Positions 24,716-32,646 of a stretch of DNA of 41,959 bases are shown in pieces. Origin of the DNA: Bacteroidales bacterium UBA5833. GTDB lineage: Bacteria; Bacteroidota; Bacteroidia; Bacteroidales; Lentimicrobiaceae. Numbering within the stretch: position 1 is the first letter of the stretch; the number at the start of each line of letters is the position of its first letter. The translations under genes and the position numbers were made by a program. The notes beneath the pieces are model-generated. The model did not search any database, was not told the origin of the DNA, and was given only the letters and a program-made list of their open reading frames with translations. The stretch spans positions 1-41,959 of the forward strand of contig DJGZ01000036.1 of assembly GCA_002433025.1 (NCBI GenBank). Reading direction: 5' to 3'.

Positions 24716-26325
24716 TGCAACGAAACGGCAGATTCTTCCTTAAATTAATTCTGTTGCCGGCATTTCTGGTGCTTGCAGCCCTTACCGGCTGCGAAAAGGA
24801 AAAGCCTGACAACGGGACTACGCTGCCTTTTGAGCGTTTGCGTAAGGATTTGTCGGTACAGAGCAGTCTGCTGAACAGGGCCATTAACTATGCCGTGCTG
24901 TTGCCTCCTGAATACGAACATGGCCAGGATACTTATCCGGTAGTGTATCTGCTGCATGGTTTTGGCGATAATGAAAAAGCCTGGTATCAGGGGGGCAATA
25001 TCCGCTATTATGCCGATCAGTATGCCGGTGAAACGGGTCCGGTGATTTATGTGATGCCCCAGGGTTTCAACACCTATTGGGTGAATAAATACAGCGGGAC
25101 TTATCCTTATATGGATATGCTGATTAACGAACTGATGACAGCCGTAGAATCGGAATTCCGCATTAAAAAGGAAGCTTCGCAGCGCGCCGTGATGGGCTAT
25201 TCCATGGGCGGATACGGGGCATTAATCATGGCAGCGAAAAATCCGGAAGTATTCAAAACGGCCGTTGTGCTCAGCATGTCGTTCCGCACGGATGCGCAAT
25301 ACCTTAATGAACCACAGGGTGTTTTCGATAGCCAGTGGGGGACGGTATTCGGCGGGATGGGCAAATCAGGTAACGACCGCCTGACACCTTACTTCCTCGG
25401 CTACAGCCCGTTTCATTTTTTCATGGATCCCGGCGATCCTTCATGCAGTGGACAGCATTACTTTATCGACTGCGGCGACGATGAGGAAAGCTTGTCGGAA
25501 ACCAACGACGCGATGCACCTGCTCATGCGCGATAAGGGCATCAATCATGAGTACAGGGTACGCAACGGGGCCCATACGTGGGACTACTGGCACAAATCAC
25601 TGCCGGAGGCATTCAGGTTTATTGGTTATGCATTCCGCAATCTTCCATATCCCGATAAGGGTGATGACACTTTTCAGGATGAGCAGGTACCGGCTGCACG
25701 GATTTATTCCCATTTTACTGAAGAGACCCAGCAGCCTTTTCATGTTATGGTTCCGGAGGGCTATACTACCGAAGGCAATGCTTATCCGGTGATTTATATT
25801 TTACATGACCGTTCTGCAGGAATGGAACAGGAAGAATCGGCCGCGCTGCTGGCCAGGATGGATGCCGGTATCTCCGGCTTGCGGCTGCCCAAATCGCTCA
25901 TTGTAGAGATCCCCGCCGGGGATGATATACTGTCATTGGAAACATTAGGCAGGATCAAAGAAATGGTAAACCTGGAATACCGGGTAAAAACTGAAGGAAA
26001 GTTTGCTGTAATTGCCGGAAATGGAGGCGCCGGAGCAACTCTGTATACTTTACTGCCCGAACTCGGCGATCTCTTCAATGCATGTTTGCTTTTTGATGCT
26101 GAACTGCCCTCAGGCGCCTCCATGACCGGAACTGACATGGCCTGTTACCTCGATATCACGGATCAGGGCAATAACTATCAGCCTTATCACTCATTTTATT
26201 TGAGCCTGAGGCAGCAGCAGATTCCCCATGAATACAGGGTAAGGCAGGGGCTGTCTTCACATGGCAGTTTCCTGGCGGGTTTAAGTGAAGCATCGGTTTT
26301 TATAAAGGACAACCTGAAAAAATAG
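24715..26325 (+). CDS. Two-domain esterase lipoprotein (active N-terminal, degenerate C-terminal domain)
   Basis: The 536-residue protein has a lipoprotein signal (LAALTGC) and two alpha/beta-hydrolase (esterase D / putative esterase) domains. Domain 1 (about 35-305) has the oxyanion strand YPVVYLLHGFGDNE, the nucleophile Ser163 in GYSMGG, an acid region DCGDDEES and the histidine of GAHTWDYW. Domain 2 (about 325-536) keeps YPVIYILHDRS and a HEYRVRQG segment, but the nucleophile elbow is GNGGAG with Gly437 in place of Ser, so it is probably non-catalytic and may bind ligand or dock partners. Family members act on acetyl, feruloyl or similar esters. Here the neighbours suggest acyl groups on a riboside, which is inference. 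The gene abuts the preceding one by one base and lies 3 bases before the next. Confidence 0.87.
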   Translation: MQRNGRFFLKLILLPAFLVLAALTGCEKEKPDNGTTLPFERLRKDLSVQSSLLNRAINYAVLLPPEYEHGQDTYPVVYLLHGFGDNEKAWYQGGNIRYYADQYAGETGPVIYVMPQGFNTYWVNKYSGTYPYMDMLINELMTAVESEFRIKKEASQRAVMGYSMGGYGALIMAAKNPEVFKTAVVLSMSFRTDAQYLNEPQGVFDSQWGTVFGGMGKSGNDRLTPYFLGYSPFHFFMDPGDPSCSGQHYFIDCGDDEESLSETNDAMHLLMRDKGINHEYRVRNGAHTWDYWHKSLPEAFRFIGYAFRNLPYPDKGDDTFQDEQVPAARIYSHFTEETQQPFHVMVPEGYTTEGNAYPVIYILHDRSAGMEQEESAALLARMDAGISGLRLPKSLIVEIPAGDDILSLETLGRIKEMVNLEYRVKTEGKFAVIAGNGGAGATLYTLLPELGDLFNACLLFDAELPSGASMTGTDMACYLDITDQGNNYQPYHSFYLSLRQQQIPHEYRVRQGLSSHGSFLAGLSEASVFIKDNLKK

Positions 26326-26328
26326 ATC

Positions 26329-27894
26329 ATGAAACGGATAAGCCATCTGTTGATAAGTTGCCTGCTGCTCCTGACTGGTTATAATGCCAGCGCCGGTGGT
26401 AAACTGGTGATGGAGAGCATGACCATGCACAGCAGGATACTTGGTCAGGAGGTCCGTTTTTCGGTGATACTGCCGGAAGGATATTATGCTGAAAACCGCC
26501 CCTATCCCGTGGTTTACCTGTTGCATGGGCTGGGAGACGATGAGACCTCATGGCTGGAATACGGGCGCGTCGGGCAATACAGCAACCTTGCCTCGTCATC
26601 AGGTGATATCGCCCCGGTGATTTTTGTGATGCCCCAGGCATTCAGGACTTATTATGTGAATGACTATGCCGGAGTTTTTCCATACCAGGATATGCTTGTG
26701 CAGGAATTTGTCCCTCACATCGACAGCCTTTTCAGAACGATTCCCGATGCCCGCAGCCGCGCGGTAATGGGTTATTCCATGGGAGGATTCGGGGCGATGG
26801 TGCTCCACCTTGCCCATCCCGGGGTGTTCGGCGTTTCCGTCCCCCTGAGTATGTCGGTAAGAACGGACGGGCAATATATGACCGAAGAAGCTTCCGGCTG
26901 GGATGAGCAATGGGGCCGGCTTTTCGGCGCTCCCGGGCTTACGGGTGCCGACCGCCTCACGGATTACTACAAGTTGCACAGCCCGTTTTATACCCTTCCC
27001 GGATTGAGTGAAGCGCAGAAAAAGAACCTGAAAATATATATGGTAAACGGCGACGAAGAGCAAACCCTTTGCCGCAGCAATGAGATGCTGCACATCCTGA
27101 TGCACCGTTCTGACGTTCCGCATCATTACAGGGTCATCGATGGCGGTCACAGCTTCAGGGTTTGGCATGCCGCCTTGCCCGGCGCACTGCGCTTTATCAG
27201 CGATGCCTTCGAAGGTAAACCTTACCGGGGTGATCTTATGGATTCTCCTGCAGCCGGACAGTTTCCTCATGAGCAGATGATGATGGTGAATACCGGCGGT
27301 GAGCAGGTATTTGCGTTTGTACCGGATGATTATCAGGTATCCGACAGAAAGTATCCCGTTATTTATTTTGCCGGAATCACAGGGCAGGAACAGATGGCTT
27401 CGGTCAGCTCTCTGCTCGACCACGAAATCCGGGCAGGAAATGTAACACCCATGCTGATGGTGTTTCTTCCCGCAAAGGATGAGGCCGGGATAATGACATT
27501 GATCGATCAGCTTGAAAAGCAGCTACGCATTCGTCCCGGCTACCGGTTCAGGTCAGTTGCAGGATATGGAAAAAGTTCGGAAGCAGTGCTGCAGTTGCTG
27601 AACGGGGAAATGCGTTTCAGCAGTTGTCTGCTCACAGGCGCCGTTATGAGCGGGGCCGAAGTGGATGGCAACCTTTCATCATTTACAGTGGAAAAGCTGA
27701 AAAGAACCAACCTGTTCATTGATGCGCCCGATGACGGCTGTTGCGCTGAGGGTAATGGCGAACTGCACATGATGCTCCGCGATATGGAGGTAAACCATGA
27801 GTACAGGGTAAGGCAGGGCAACGGAGACGAAGGCTGGATATCAGGCGGATTAAGAGAAGCAATTAACATGATTTCAACCAGATTTCACAGATAA
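26329..27894 (+). CDS. Two-domain secreted esterase (paralogue; degenerate C-terminal domain)
   Basis: The 521-residue protein is a paralogue of the preceding esterase, with a signal peptide (LLISCLLLLTGYNASAG; type I rather than a certain lipobox). Domain 1 carries YPVVYLLHGLGDDET, nucleophile Ser150 in GYSMGG, the acidic MVNGDEEQ and the histidine of GGHSFRVWH. Domain 2 keeps YPVIYFAGI, but its elbow is GYGKSS with Gly414 at the Ser position, and the C-terminal histidine segment is replaced by GNGDEGW. The second domain therefore looks catalytically dead, more decayed than in its neighbour. Domain 1 should hydrolyse an ester on an extracytoplasmic substrate. It follows the previous gene after three bases, which supports co-translation, and precedes the permease by 31 bases. 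Confidence 0.87.
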   Translation: MKRISHLLISCLLLLTGYNASAGGKLVMESMTMHSRILGQEVRFSVILPEGYYAENRPYPVVYLLHGLGDDETSWLEYGRVGQYSNLASSSGDIAPVIFVMPQAFRTYYVNDYAGVFPYQDMLVQEFVPHIDSLFRTIPDARSRAVMGYSMGGFGAMVLHLAHPGVFGVSVPLSMSVRTDGQYMTEEASGWDEQWGRLFGAPGLTGADRLTDYYKLHSPFYTLPGLSEAQKKNLKIYMVNGDEEQTLCRSNEMLHILMHRSDVPHHYRVIDGGHSFRVWHAALPGALRFISDAFEGKPYRGDLMDSPAAGQFPHEQMMMVNTGGEQVFAFVPDDYQVSDRKYPVIYFAGITGQEQMASVSSLLDHEIRAGNVTPMLMVFLPAKDEAGIMTLIDQLEKQLRIRPGYRFRSVAGYGKSSEAVLQLLNGEMRFSSCLLTGAVMSGAEVDGNLSSFTVEKLKRTNLFIDAPDDGCCAEGNGELHMMLRDMEVNHEYRVRQGNGDEGWISGGLREAINMISTRFHR

Positions 27895-27925
27895 CGGATT
27901 ATTCACACACCAAAAACAAGCAGAT

Positions 27926-28933
27926 ATGTTTATCGTAAGTAGTTACACGCTGGCCGTCGCCCTTTGCTTCGTCACCATGCTATGCTGGGGCTCCTGGGGC
28001 AACACGCAGAAACTTGCCGCCAAAACCTGGCGCTATGAATTGTTTTACTGGGATTATGTTATCGGGGTTGTACTCCTCTCGTTGATCATGGGCTTTACGC
28101 TTGGAAGCACAGGGGAGCAGGGTCGCGGATTTGTTTCTGACCTGATGCAGGTGAGTGCGGCCAACTTTGGCAGCGCCTTCCTGGGCGGTATAATTTTTAA
28201 CGCATCCAATATCCTGCTCTCTGCTTCCATTTCGCTTGCTGGTATGGCAGTCGCTTTCCCGGTTGGCGTAGGACTGGCCCTGGTGCTGGGAGTGTTTATC
28301 AATTATTTCGGAGCGCCTTACGGAGATGCTGTTTTGCTGTTCAGCGGGGTGGCCCTTATCGTTTTTGCACTGGTATTTAATGGCGTGGCTTACGGAAAGA
28401 TCACGAAAAACAAGGATAAGAATGTAGCCCGCAAAGGTCTGTATATTGCCATTGCTGCCGGTATCCTGATGTCGTTCTTCTACCGTTTTGTGGCTGCCGC
28501 CATGGATCTCAACAACTTTGAATCGCCCACGCCCGGAATGGTTACGCCATACACCGCCGTATTTATTCTTGCGTTGGGTATGTTGTTCAGCAACTTCTTC
28601 TTCAATACCTACCTGATGAAGAAGCCTTTCGTCGGGGAACCGGTGACCTACAAGGCTTATTTCAGCGGAGGGTTCTCCACACACATGGTGGGTGTGCTCG
28701 GCGGTCTGATCTGGGGCATTGGTACCTCCCTGAGTTATATTGCCACCGGTGAAGCCGGTGCTGCCATTTCGTATGCACTCGGACAGGGCGCAACCATGGT
28801 TGCCGCCTTCTGGGGCGTATTTATCTGGAAAGAGTTCAGGGGAGCTACCAAAACCATTAATATCCTGCTTTTCCTGATGTTTTTGCTTTTCACCTCCGGC
28901 CTCGCACTGATCATTGTGGCCGGGAATCAGTAG
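27926..28933 (+). CDS. GRP-family sugar permease, probably ribose transporter
   Basis: The 335-residue inner-membrane protein has about 10 hydrophobic segments and resembles the glucose/ribose-type (GRP, DMT-superfamily) permeases of Bacteroidota. Marks are the opening ALCFVTMLCWGSWGNTQKL, WDYVIGVVLLSLIMGFTLGS, FPVGVGLALVLGVFINY and the closing WGVFIWKEFRGATK. The family moves monosaccharides, often with a proton. Its position at the end of the ribokinase-SusCD-hydrolase run makes ribose import the likely role, comparable to the transporter of the rus locus. No frameshift or missing segment is seen. It lies 31 bases after the second esterase. Confidence 0.87.
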   Translation: MFIVSSYTLAVALCFVTMLCWGSWGNTQKLAAKTWRYELFYWDYVIGVVLLSLIMGFTLGSTGEQGRGFVSDLMQVSAANFGSAFLGGIIFNASNILLSASISLAGMAVAFPVGVGLALVLGVFINYFGAPYGDAVLLFSGVALIVFALVFNGVAYGKITKNKDKNVARKGLYIAIAAGILMSFFYRFVAAAMDLNNFESPTPGMVTPYTAVFILALGMLFSNFFFNTYLMKKPFVGEPVTYKAYFSGGFSTHMVGVLGGLIWGIGTSLSYIATGEAGAAISYALGQGATMVAAFWGVFIWKEFRGATKTINILLFLMFLLFTSGLALIIVAGNQ

Positions 28934-28990
28934 AATTTTAATTCCAATCACTCAATAACTCTCATTCATTAACCAAAAACCAAAAAAACA

Positions 28991-29761
28991 ATGAAAAAGT
29001 TTTTTTCAATCATGGTACTGGCAGCCATCACTGCCATGAGTTTCACTGCATGCGACAACAAGGACGACGACGGAGATGACCCCATTGTTGTACCTCCCGC
29101 AAAAATCAAAACCATCGGCGTGAATTACGGAGACGGCGTTGAAGGTTATGAATTTATCTATGACGCCAACGACAGGGTTTCAAAAATCTACAATTCATGG
29201 GAAGGTGTTACGGTTGATACCATCACCTATGACTACTCGGTAGCCGGTAAACTGACCATCACCAAGGAAGACTGGCCCACCACTTACGAACTCAATGCAC
29301 AGGGACTGGTAGTGAAGGAAATCTGGGACGAAACCAGCTATGCCTCCTATGAGTATGATGCCAATGGATACCTCACCGGCATCAATGAATTCTGGGATGG
29401 CACCAACCACAAGAAATTTGAGGTTGAAGTGACCAATGGCAATGTTACCAAACATACCAGGTACAACGACGAAGGGGTTGTAAACCGTTACAAAACCTTC
29501 ACATACACTGCCGGTGAAAACACTGCAAAAATCCAGCAGGCCAATGCCGTGGATTCAAACTGGAAAACCGTTGGCGGAATCTTTGGCAAGCCCAGCAATA
29601 AACTGGTTGACTATCTTGAGTACTGGGCTCCGGGCGACGAAGCCAACAAGAAAACCACCACCATCACCTATACCTTCGATGCAAAGAACAGGATCGCAAC
29701 CATGACCCGCGCAGGTGATGGCTGGCAGGAGAATTATACCTTCACTTATTACGAAGACTAA
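28991..29761 (+). CDS. Small beta-rich surface-type lipoprotein with YD-like repeats
   Basis: The 256-residue lipoprotein (signal MSFTAC) has the acidic stretch CDNKDDDGDD just after the lipidated cysteine. That resembles the Bacteroidota lipoprotein export signal that sends proteins to the cell surface. The rest is a series of short beta-hairpin units of the kind FIYDANDRVSKI, YEYDANGYLTGI and YTFDAKNRIATM, similar to the YD/RHS-type repeats of DUF4595-like lipoproteins. No enzyme motif is seen. It sits 57 bases after the permease, between a gap and the terminator, so it is either the last gene of the operon or a separate gene. A role as an auxiliary surface ligand-binding protein (a SusE/F-like part) is plausible but not shown. 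Confidence 0.8.
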   Translation: MKKFFSIMVLAAITAMSFTACDNKDDDGDDPIVVPPAKIKTIGVNYGDGVEGYEFIYDANDRVSKIYNSWEGVTVDTITYDYSVAGKLTITKEDWPTTYELNAQGLVVKEIWDETSYASYEYDANGYLTGINEFWDGTNHKKFEVEVTNGNVTKHTRYNDEGVVNRYKTFTYTAGENTAKIQQANAVDSNWKTVGGIFGKPSNKLVDYLEYWAPGDEANKKTTTITYTFDAKNRIATMTRAGDGWQENYTFTYYED

Positions 29762-29841
29762 AAGAATATGAGCCTTCCAATGATTACAGAGATGTTTGAT
29801 CTTCTTAATAATGATTGGTTGGTGTGTTTTTGAGGAGGGAA

Positions 29842-29877
29842 AAGAGGTGCTTTGCAGGCTATCTGCAGGCGCCTCTT
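29842..29877 (+). terminator. Hairpin terminator at the end of the ribokinase-SusCD locus
   Basis: The arms AAGAGGTGC (29842-29850) and GCGCCTCTT (29869-29877, one G-U) enclose an inner stem TGCAG/CTGCA. A short CCTGTTTTCC follows. The stem is strong but the T-run is weak. It lies 80 bases after the lipoprotein stop. Confidence 0.6.
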
Positions 29878-30000
29878 CCTGTTTTCCTCCGAAAGGCAGG
29901 AAGGCATGAGCTGATAAGTCCCCGATAAAGCAGGGGTGCGCCAGCTATGATTTTGATAAGTCATACATCAACAAGGGAATACAACATTAATTTGCTGTAA

Positions 30001-31482
30001 ATGAGAAACGTCAGATACAAGGGAATGATTGCCGGGCTGCTGATCCTGGTTACAGGTCTGATGTTGCCGGTACCGCCGGGAATGTCGGAAAGTGCCCGCA
30101 ATGCCGGGCTGGTAACCATACTGATGGCCGTCTGGTGGATTACGGAGGCCATTCCGATCTATGCCACCGCCTTCCTTCCAATGGTCTTGTTTCCGCTGCT
30201 GGGTATTTTACCGGCCGGCGATACAGCCATCAATTATGGTCATGACTTTGTTTTGATGATGATTTCCGGCTTTTTTCTGGCGAAAGGGATAGAGGCCCAG
30301 AATCTGCATAAAAGGATTGCTATGGTTCTCATTCGCGCCCTTGGCACCAGCCGCCCGGTCATCCTGATGAGCATTATGCTCGTAACCGCGTTTCTGTCGA
30401 TGTGGATTGCCAATGTCACTGCCGCCCTGCTGATGTTGCCGATCGGGATGGCATTGATTACCAAGGAAGAATCTTCAGGTACCGCCAGCCACTTCGGAAC
30501 TGCCCTGATGCTGGGGATTGCCTACTCGGCCAGCATCGGCGGAACGGCAACCCTCATCGGTTCGCCCACCAATATGATATTTTCGGGAGTCCTCGCCAAG
30601 ATGTTTCCCGAAGCGCCATCCATCAGTTTTCTTACCTGGTTGAAAATTGGTTTTCCCCTGGTTGTTGTGTTTCTTCCAATTGTATGGATATACCTGGTGA
30701 AGCTTTTCAGGGTGCGCGAAAGCATTCCGGGCAGCAGGGAGCTGATCGGCGATGAACTGAAAGCCATGGGGCCCATGAGTCCTGGCGAAAAGCGGGTGCT
30801 GTGGATATTTATCCTTACTTCGTTGGGTTGGATTTTCCGCGAGAATCTGGTGATCGATAATTTTGTGTTGCCCGGCTGGAGTAACCTGCTGGGAATGGAA
30901 CATTATGTACATGACAGCACAGTCGGTATGTTTTCGGTAATGCTGCTCTTTATGATCCCTGACGGAGGCGGGAAACGCCTGCTCGAGTGGAAAACGGCCG
31001 TGCAGATACCGTGGGGCGTCGGGGTGATTGTAGGCGGAGGCTATGCCATGGCATCGGGATTCAAGGCAACCGGGCTAGCCGGATGGCTGGGCCTGCAACT
31101 GGCCTTTGTCAGTGATTATCCTATGTTCATCGTGCTCCTGATCGTGGTGGGATTTATTCTCTTTTTTACCGAAGTAAACTCAAATACTGCCACCGCCAAT
31201 ATTTTTTTACCGGTGCTGGCCAGTATGGCAGTCGCGGGGAATATCAACCCGCTCTTACTAATGATCCCTGCAACCTTTGCCTGCTCATTCGTATTTATTA
31301 TGCCGGCCGGAACTGGCCCCAATACGGTAATTTTCGGCAGTAACCGGGTCACCGTTCCCGAGATGGCCAGGGCCGGACTGGGCCTGAAAATCATCAGTAT
31401 GGTGCTGTTGCCTGTGCTGCTTTATTTTCTGATTGAGCTTTTTATGGGTATGGATAAAACGCTGCCGGCCTGGGCAGGCTGA
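30001..31482 (+). CDS. DASS/SLC13 family sodium-coupled anion symporter
   Basis: The 493-residue inner-membrane protein is a divalent-anion:Na+ symporter (sodium/dicarboxylate/sulfate). It has many transmembrane segments and the landmarks WWITEAIPIYATAFLPM, SMWIANVTAALLMLPIG, SIGGTATLIGSPTNMIF, EVNSNTATANIFLPV and MPAGTGPNTVIF. The two SNT motifs bind the substrate carboxylates and sodium. The second is intact (Ser394-Asn395-Thr396), but the first reads Ala137-Asn138-Val139. Substrate choice (succinate, citrate, sulfate) cannot be read directly. It is separated from the upstream locus by a hairpin and from the efflux operon by convergent stops (29 bases apart). No clean promoter was found upstream. 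Confidence 0.9.
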   Translation: MRNVRYKGMIAGLLILVTGLMLPVPPGMSESARNAGLVTILMAVWWITEAIPIYATAFLPMVLFPLLGILPAGDTAINYGHDFVLMMISGFFLAKGIEAQNLHKRIAMVLIRALGTSRPVILMSIMLVTAFLSMWIANVTAALLMLPIGMALITKEESSGTASHFGTALMLGIAYSASIGGTATLIGSPTNMIFSGVLAKMFPEAPSISFLTWLKIGFPLVVVFLPIVWIYLVKLFRVRESIPGSRELIGDELKAMGPMSPGEKRVLWIFILTSLGWIFRENLVIDNFVLPGWSNLLGMEHYVHDSTVGMFSVMLLFMIPDGGGKRLLEWKTAVQIPWGVGVIVGGGYAMASGFKATGLAGWLGLQLAFVSDYPMFIVLLIVVGFILFFTEVNSNTATANIFLPVLASMAVAGNINPLLLMIPATFACSFVFIMPAGTGPNTVIFGSNRVTVPEMARAGLGLKIISMVLLPVLLYFLIELFMGMDKTLPAWAG

Positions 31483-31511
31483 GTAGTTCACACAGTTGAG
31501 GGATAACAGAC

Positions 31512-32639
31512 TTATTCAGTCAGCAAATTATAGCCCCCTTTAATCAGCACATTTTCAAGGCCTTCCGGATTAAGAATTTCGGTAAAGCCTTGCATGCTTT
31601 CCCCGGTTTTAACCATTTTCCTCAGAAATACCATTTCCTTTTCATTTTCTGATGTCTGCACAAGCACCATTGTGTTGCCGGCCTCAGTCAGTATAGCTTC
31701 ATCAGGAAGCGCAGTTACCGGTCTTGTACCGGTAATGATTTCTGCCTCAACAAACAATCCGTGTATGAGGCTGGGTTGGTGTTCTGGCAGGATATTGCCA
31801 ATCACAGTAATGGTCCTCGATTCAGGGTCAATAGCCCTGCTGTAAGAAATTACCTTCCCTTTGTACTTTTGACGGGTTTGGTTGGGGCTGTAAAAGATGA
31901 TATCCTGATCCGTTTTAAGTGATATAAGGTCTTTTTCATATACAGAGATATTAAGCTGAAGAGAATTCAGGTCAACAAGCTCCATCAGCATCTGATCACT
32001 CCGGGTAAACAAGCCGGTGACAGCCGCAACACCTGTAATGTATCCGTTAATCGGCGCATAAATGCCAAATTCCTGCACAATTTGTCCTTCGGTAGTATTC
32101 AGGGTGTTCAATCCGGCCATGCTCAGGATAGATTGAAAGCTTTCGCTCCGTGCAAGCAGCGTTTTATAATCTGCTTCTGCCTGCAAATAGGTCTTCTTTG
32201 AAGCGACATTATCATCAAGCAGGGCCTTCTGCCGCTCATATTCTGCCTTTGCCGGCTCCAGGGCTGAACGGGTTTCGGCATATTCCTGCTGCAAGCGGAT
32301 AAATTCACCGCTTTCAATAGTGCATAGCAGTTGTCCCTTTTTTACCTGATCTCCTGTTTTTACTTTTATAAGCTTCACTTTACCCTCAAAAAGGCTGCTT
32401 ATTTTTGCCTGACCGGCTGGGGAGGCGATGACTTCTCCTCTGGCCTGTATGGTTTGCGAAAAGGTGCGTTTTTCCGGATTTCCTTTTTGCATGCCTGCAG
32501 CCTCAAATTGCGCCGGTGTTATTGAAATCTTCTCTGAATCTGCTTGATTATCTTCTGCAGGTTGCTGATCGCCCGGATTACATGCAAACAATAAACTCAG
32601 CGCAAGCAGAAAGAACGGAAGTGTATATGTTGTCTTCAT
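31512..32639 (-). CDS. czcB: RND efflux membrane-fusion protein (CzcB/CusB type), lipoprotein
   Basis: The 375-residue periplasmic adaptor has a lipoprotein signal (LLFACN, Cys near residue 20). It joins the RND pump to the outer-membrane channel. It shows the biotinyl-lipoyl half GKVKLIKVKTGDQVKKGQLLCTIES, an alpha-hairpin (RLQQEYAETRSALEPAKAEYERQKALLDD in parts), the second lipoyl half IYAPINGYITGVAAVTGLFT and the beta-barrel region ending with GLFVEAEIITG. It is the last gene of the minus-strand operon, 7 bases after the pump. No extended metal-binding N terminus is present. Confidence 0.92.
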   Translation of the reverse strand: MKTTYTLPFFLLALSLLFACNPGDQQPAEDNQADSEKISITPAQFEAAGMQKGNPEKRTFSQTIQARGEVIASPAGQAKISSLFEGKVKLIKVKTGDQVKKGQLLCTIESGEFIRLQQEYAETRSALEPAKAEYERQKALLDDNVASKKTYLQAEADYKTLLARSESFQSILSMAGLNTLNTTEGQIVQEFGIYAPINGYITGVAAVTGLFTRSDQMLMELVDLNSLQLNISVYEKDLISLKTDQDIIFYSPNQTRQKYKGKVISYSRAIDPESRTITVIGNILPEHQPSLIHGLFVEAEIITGTRPVTALPDEAILTEAGNTMVLVQTSENEKEMVFLRKMVKTGESMQGFTEILNPEGLENVLIKGGYNLLTE

Positions 32640-32646
32640 ATGTCAT

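Noticed and set aside
27980..28951. Long open frame on the minus strand, 323 codons, opposite the sugar permease
   Set aside because: The polar, His/Gln-rich product mirrors the hydrophobic permease codons; the + strand gene has clear membrane segments and context.
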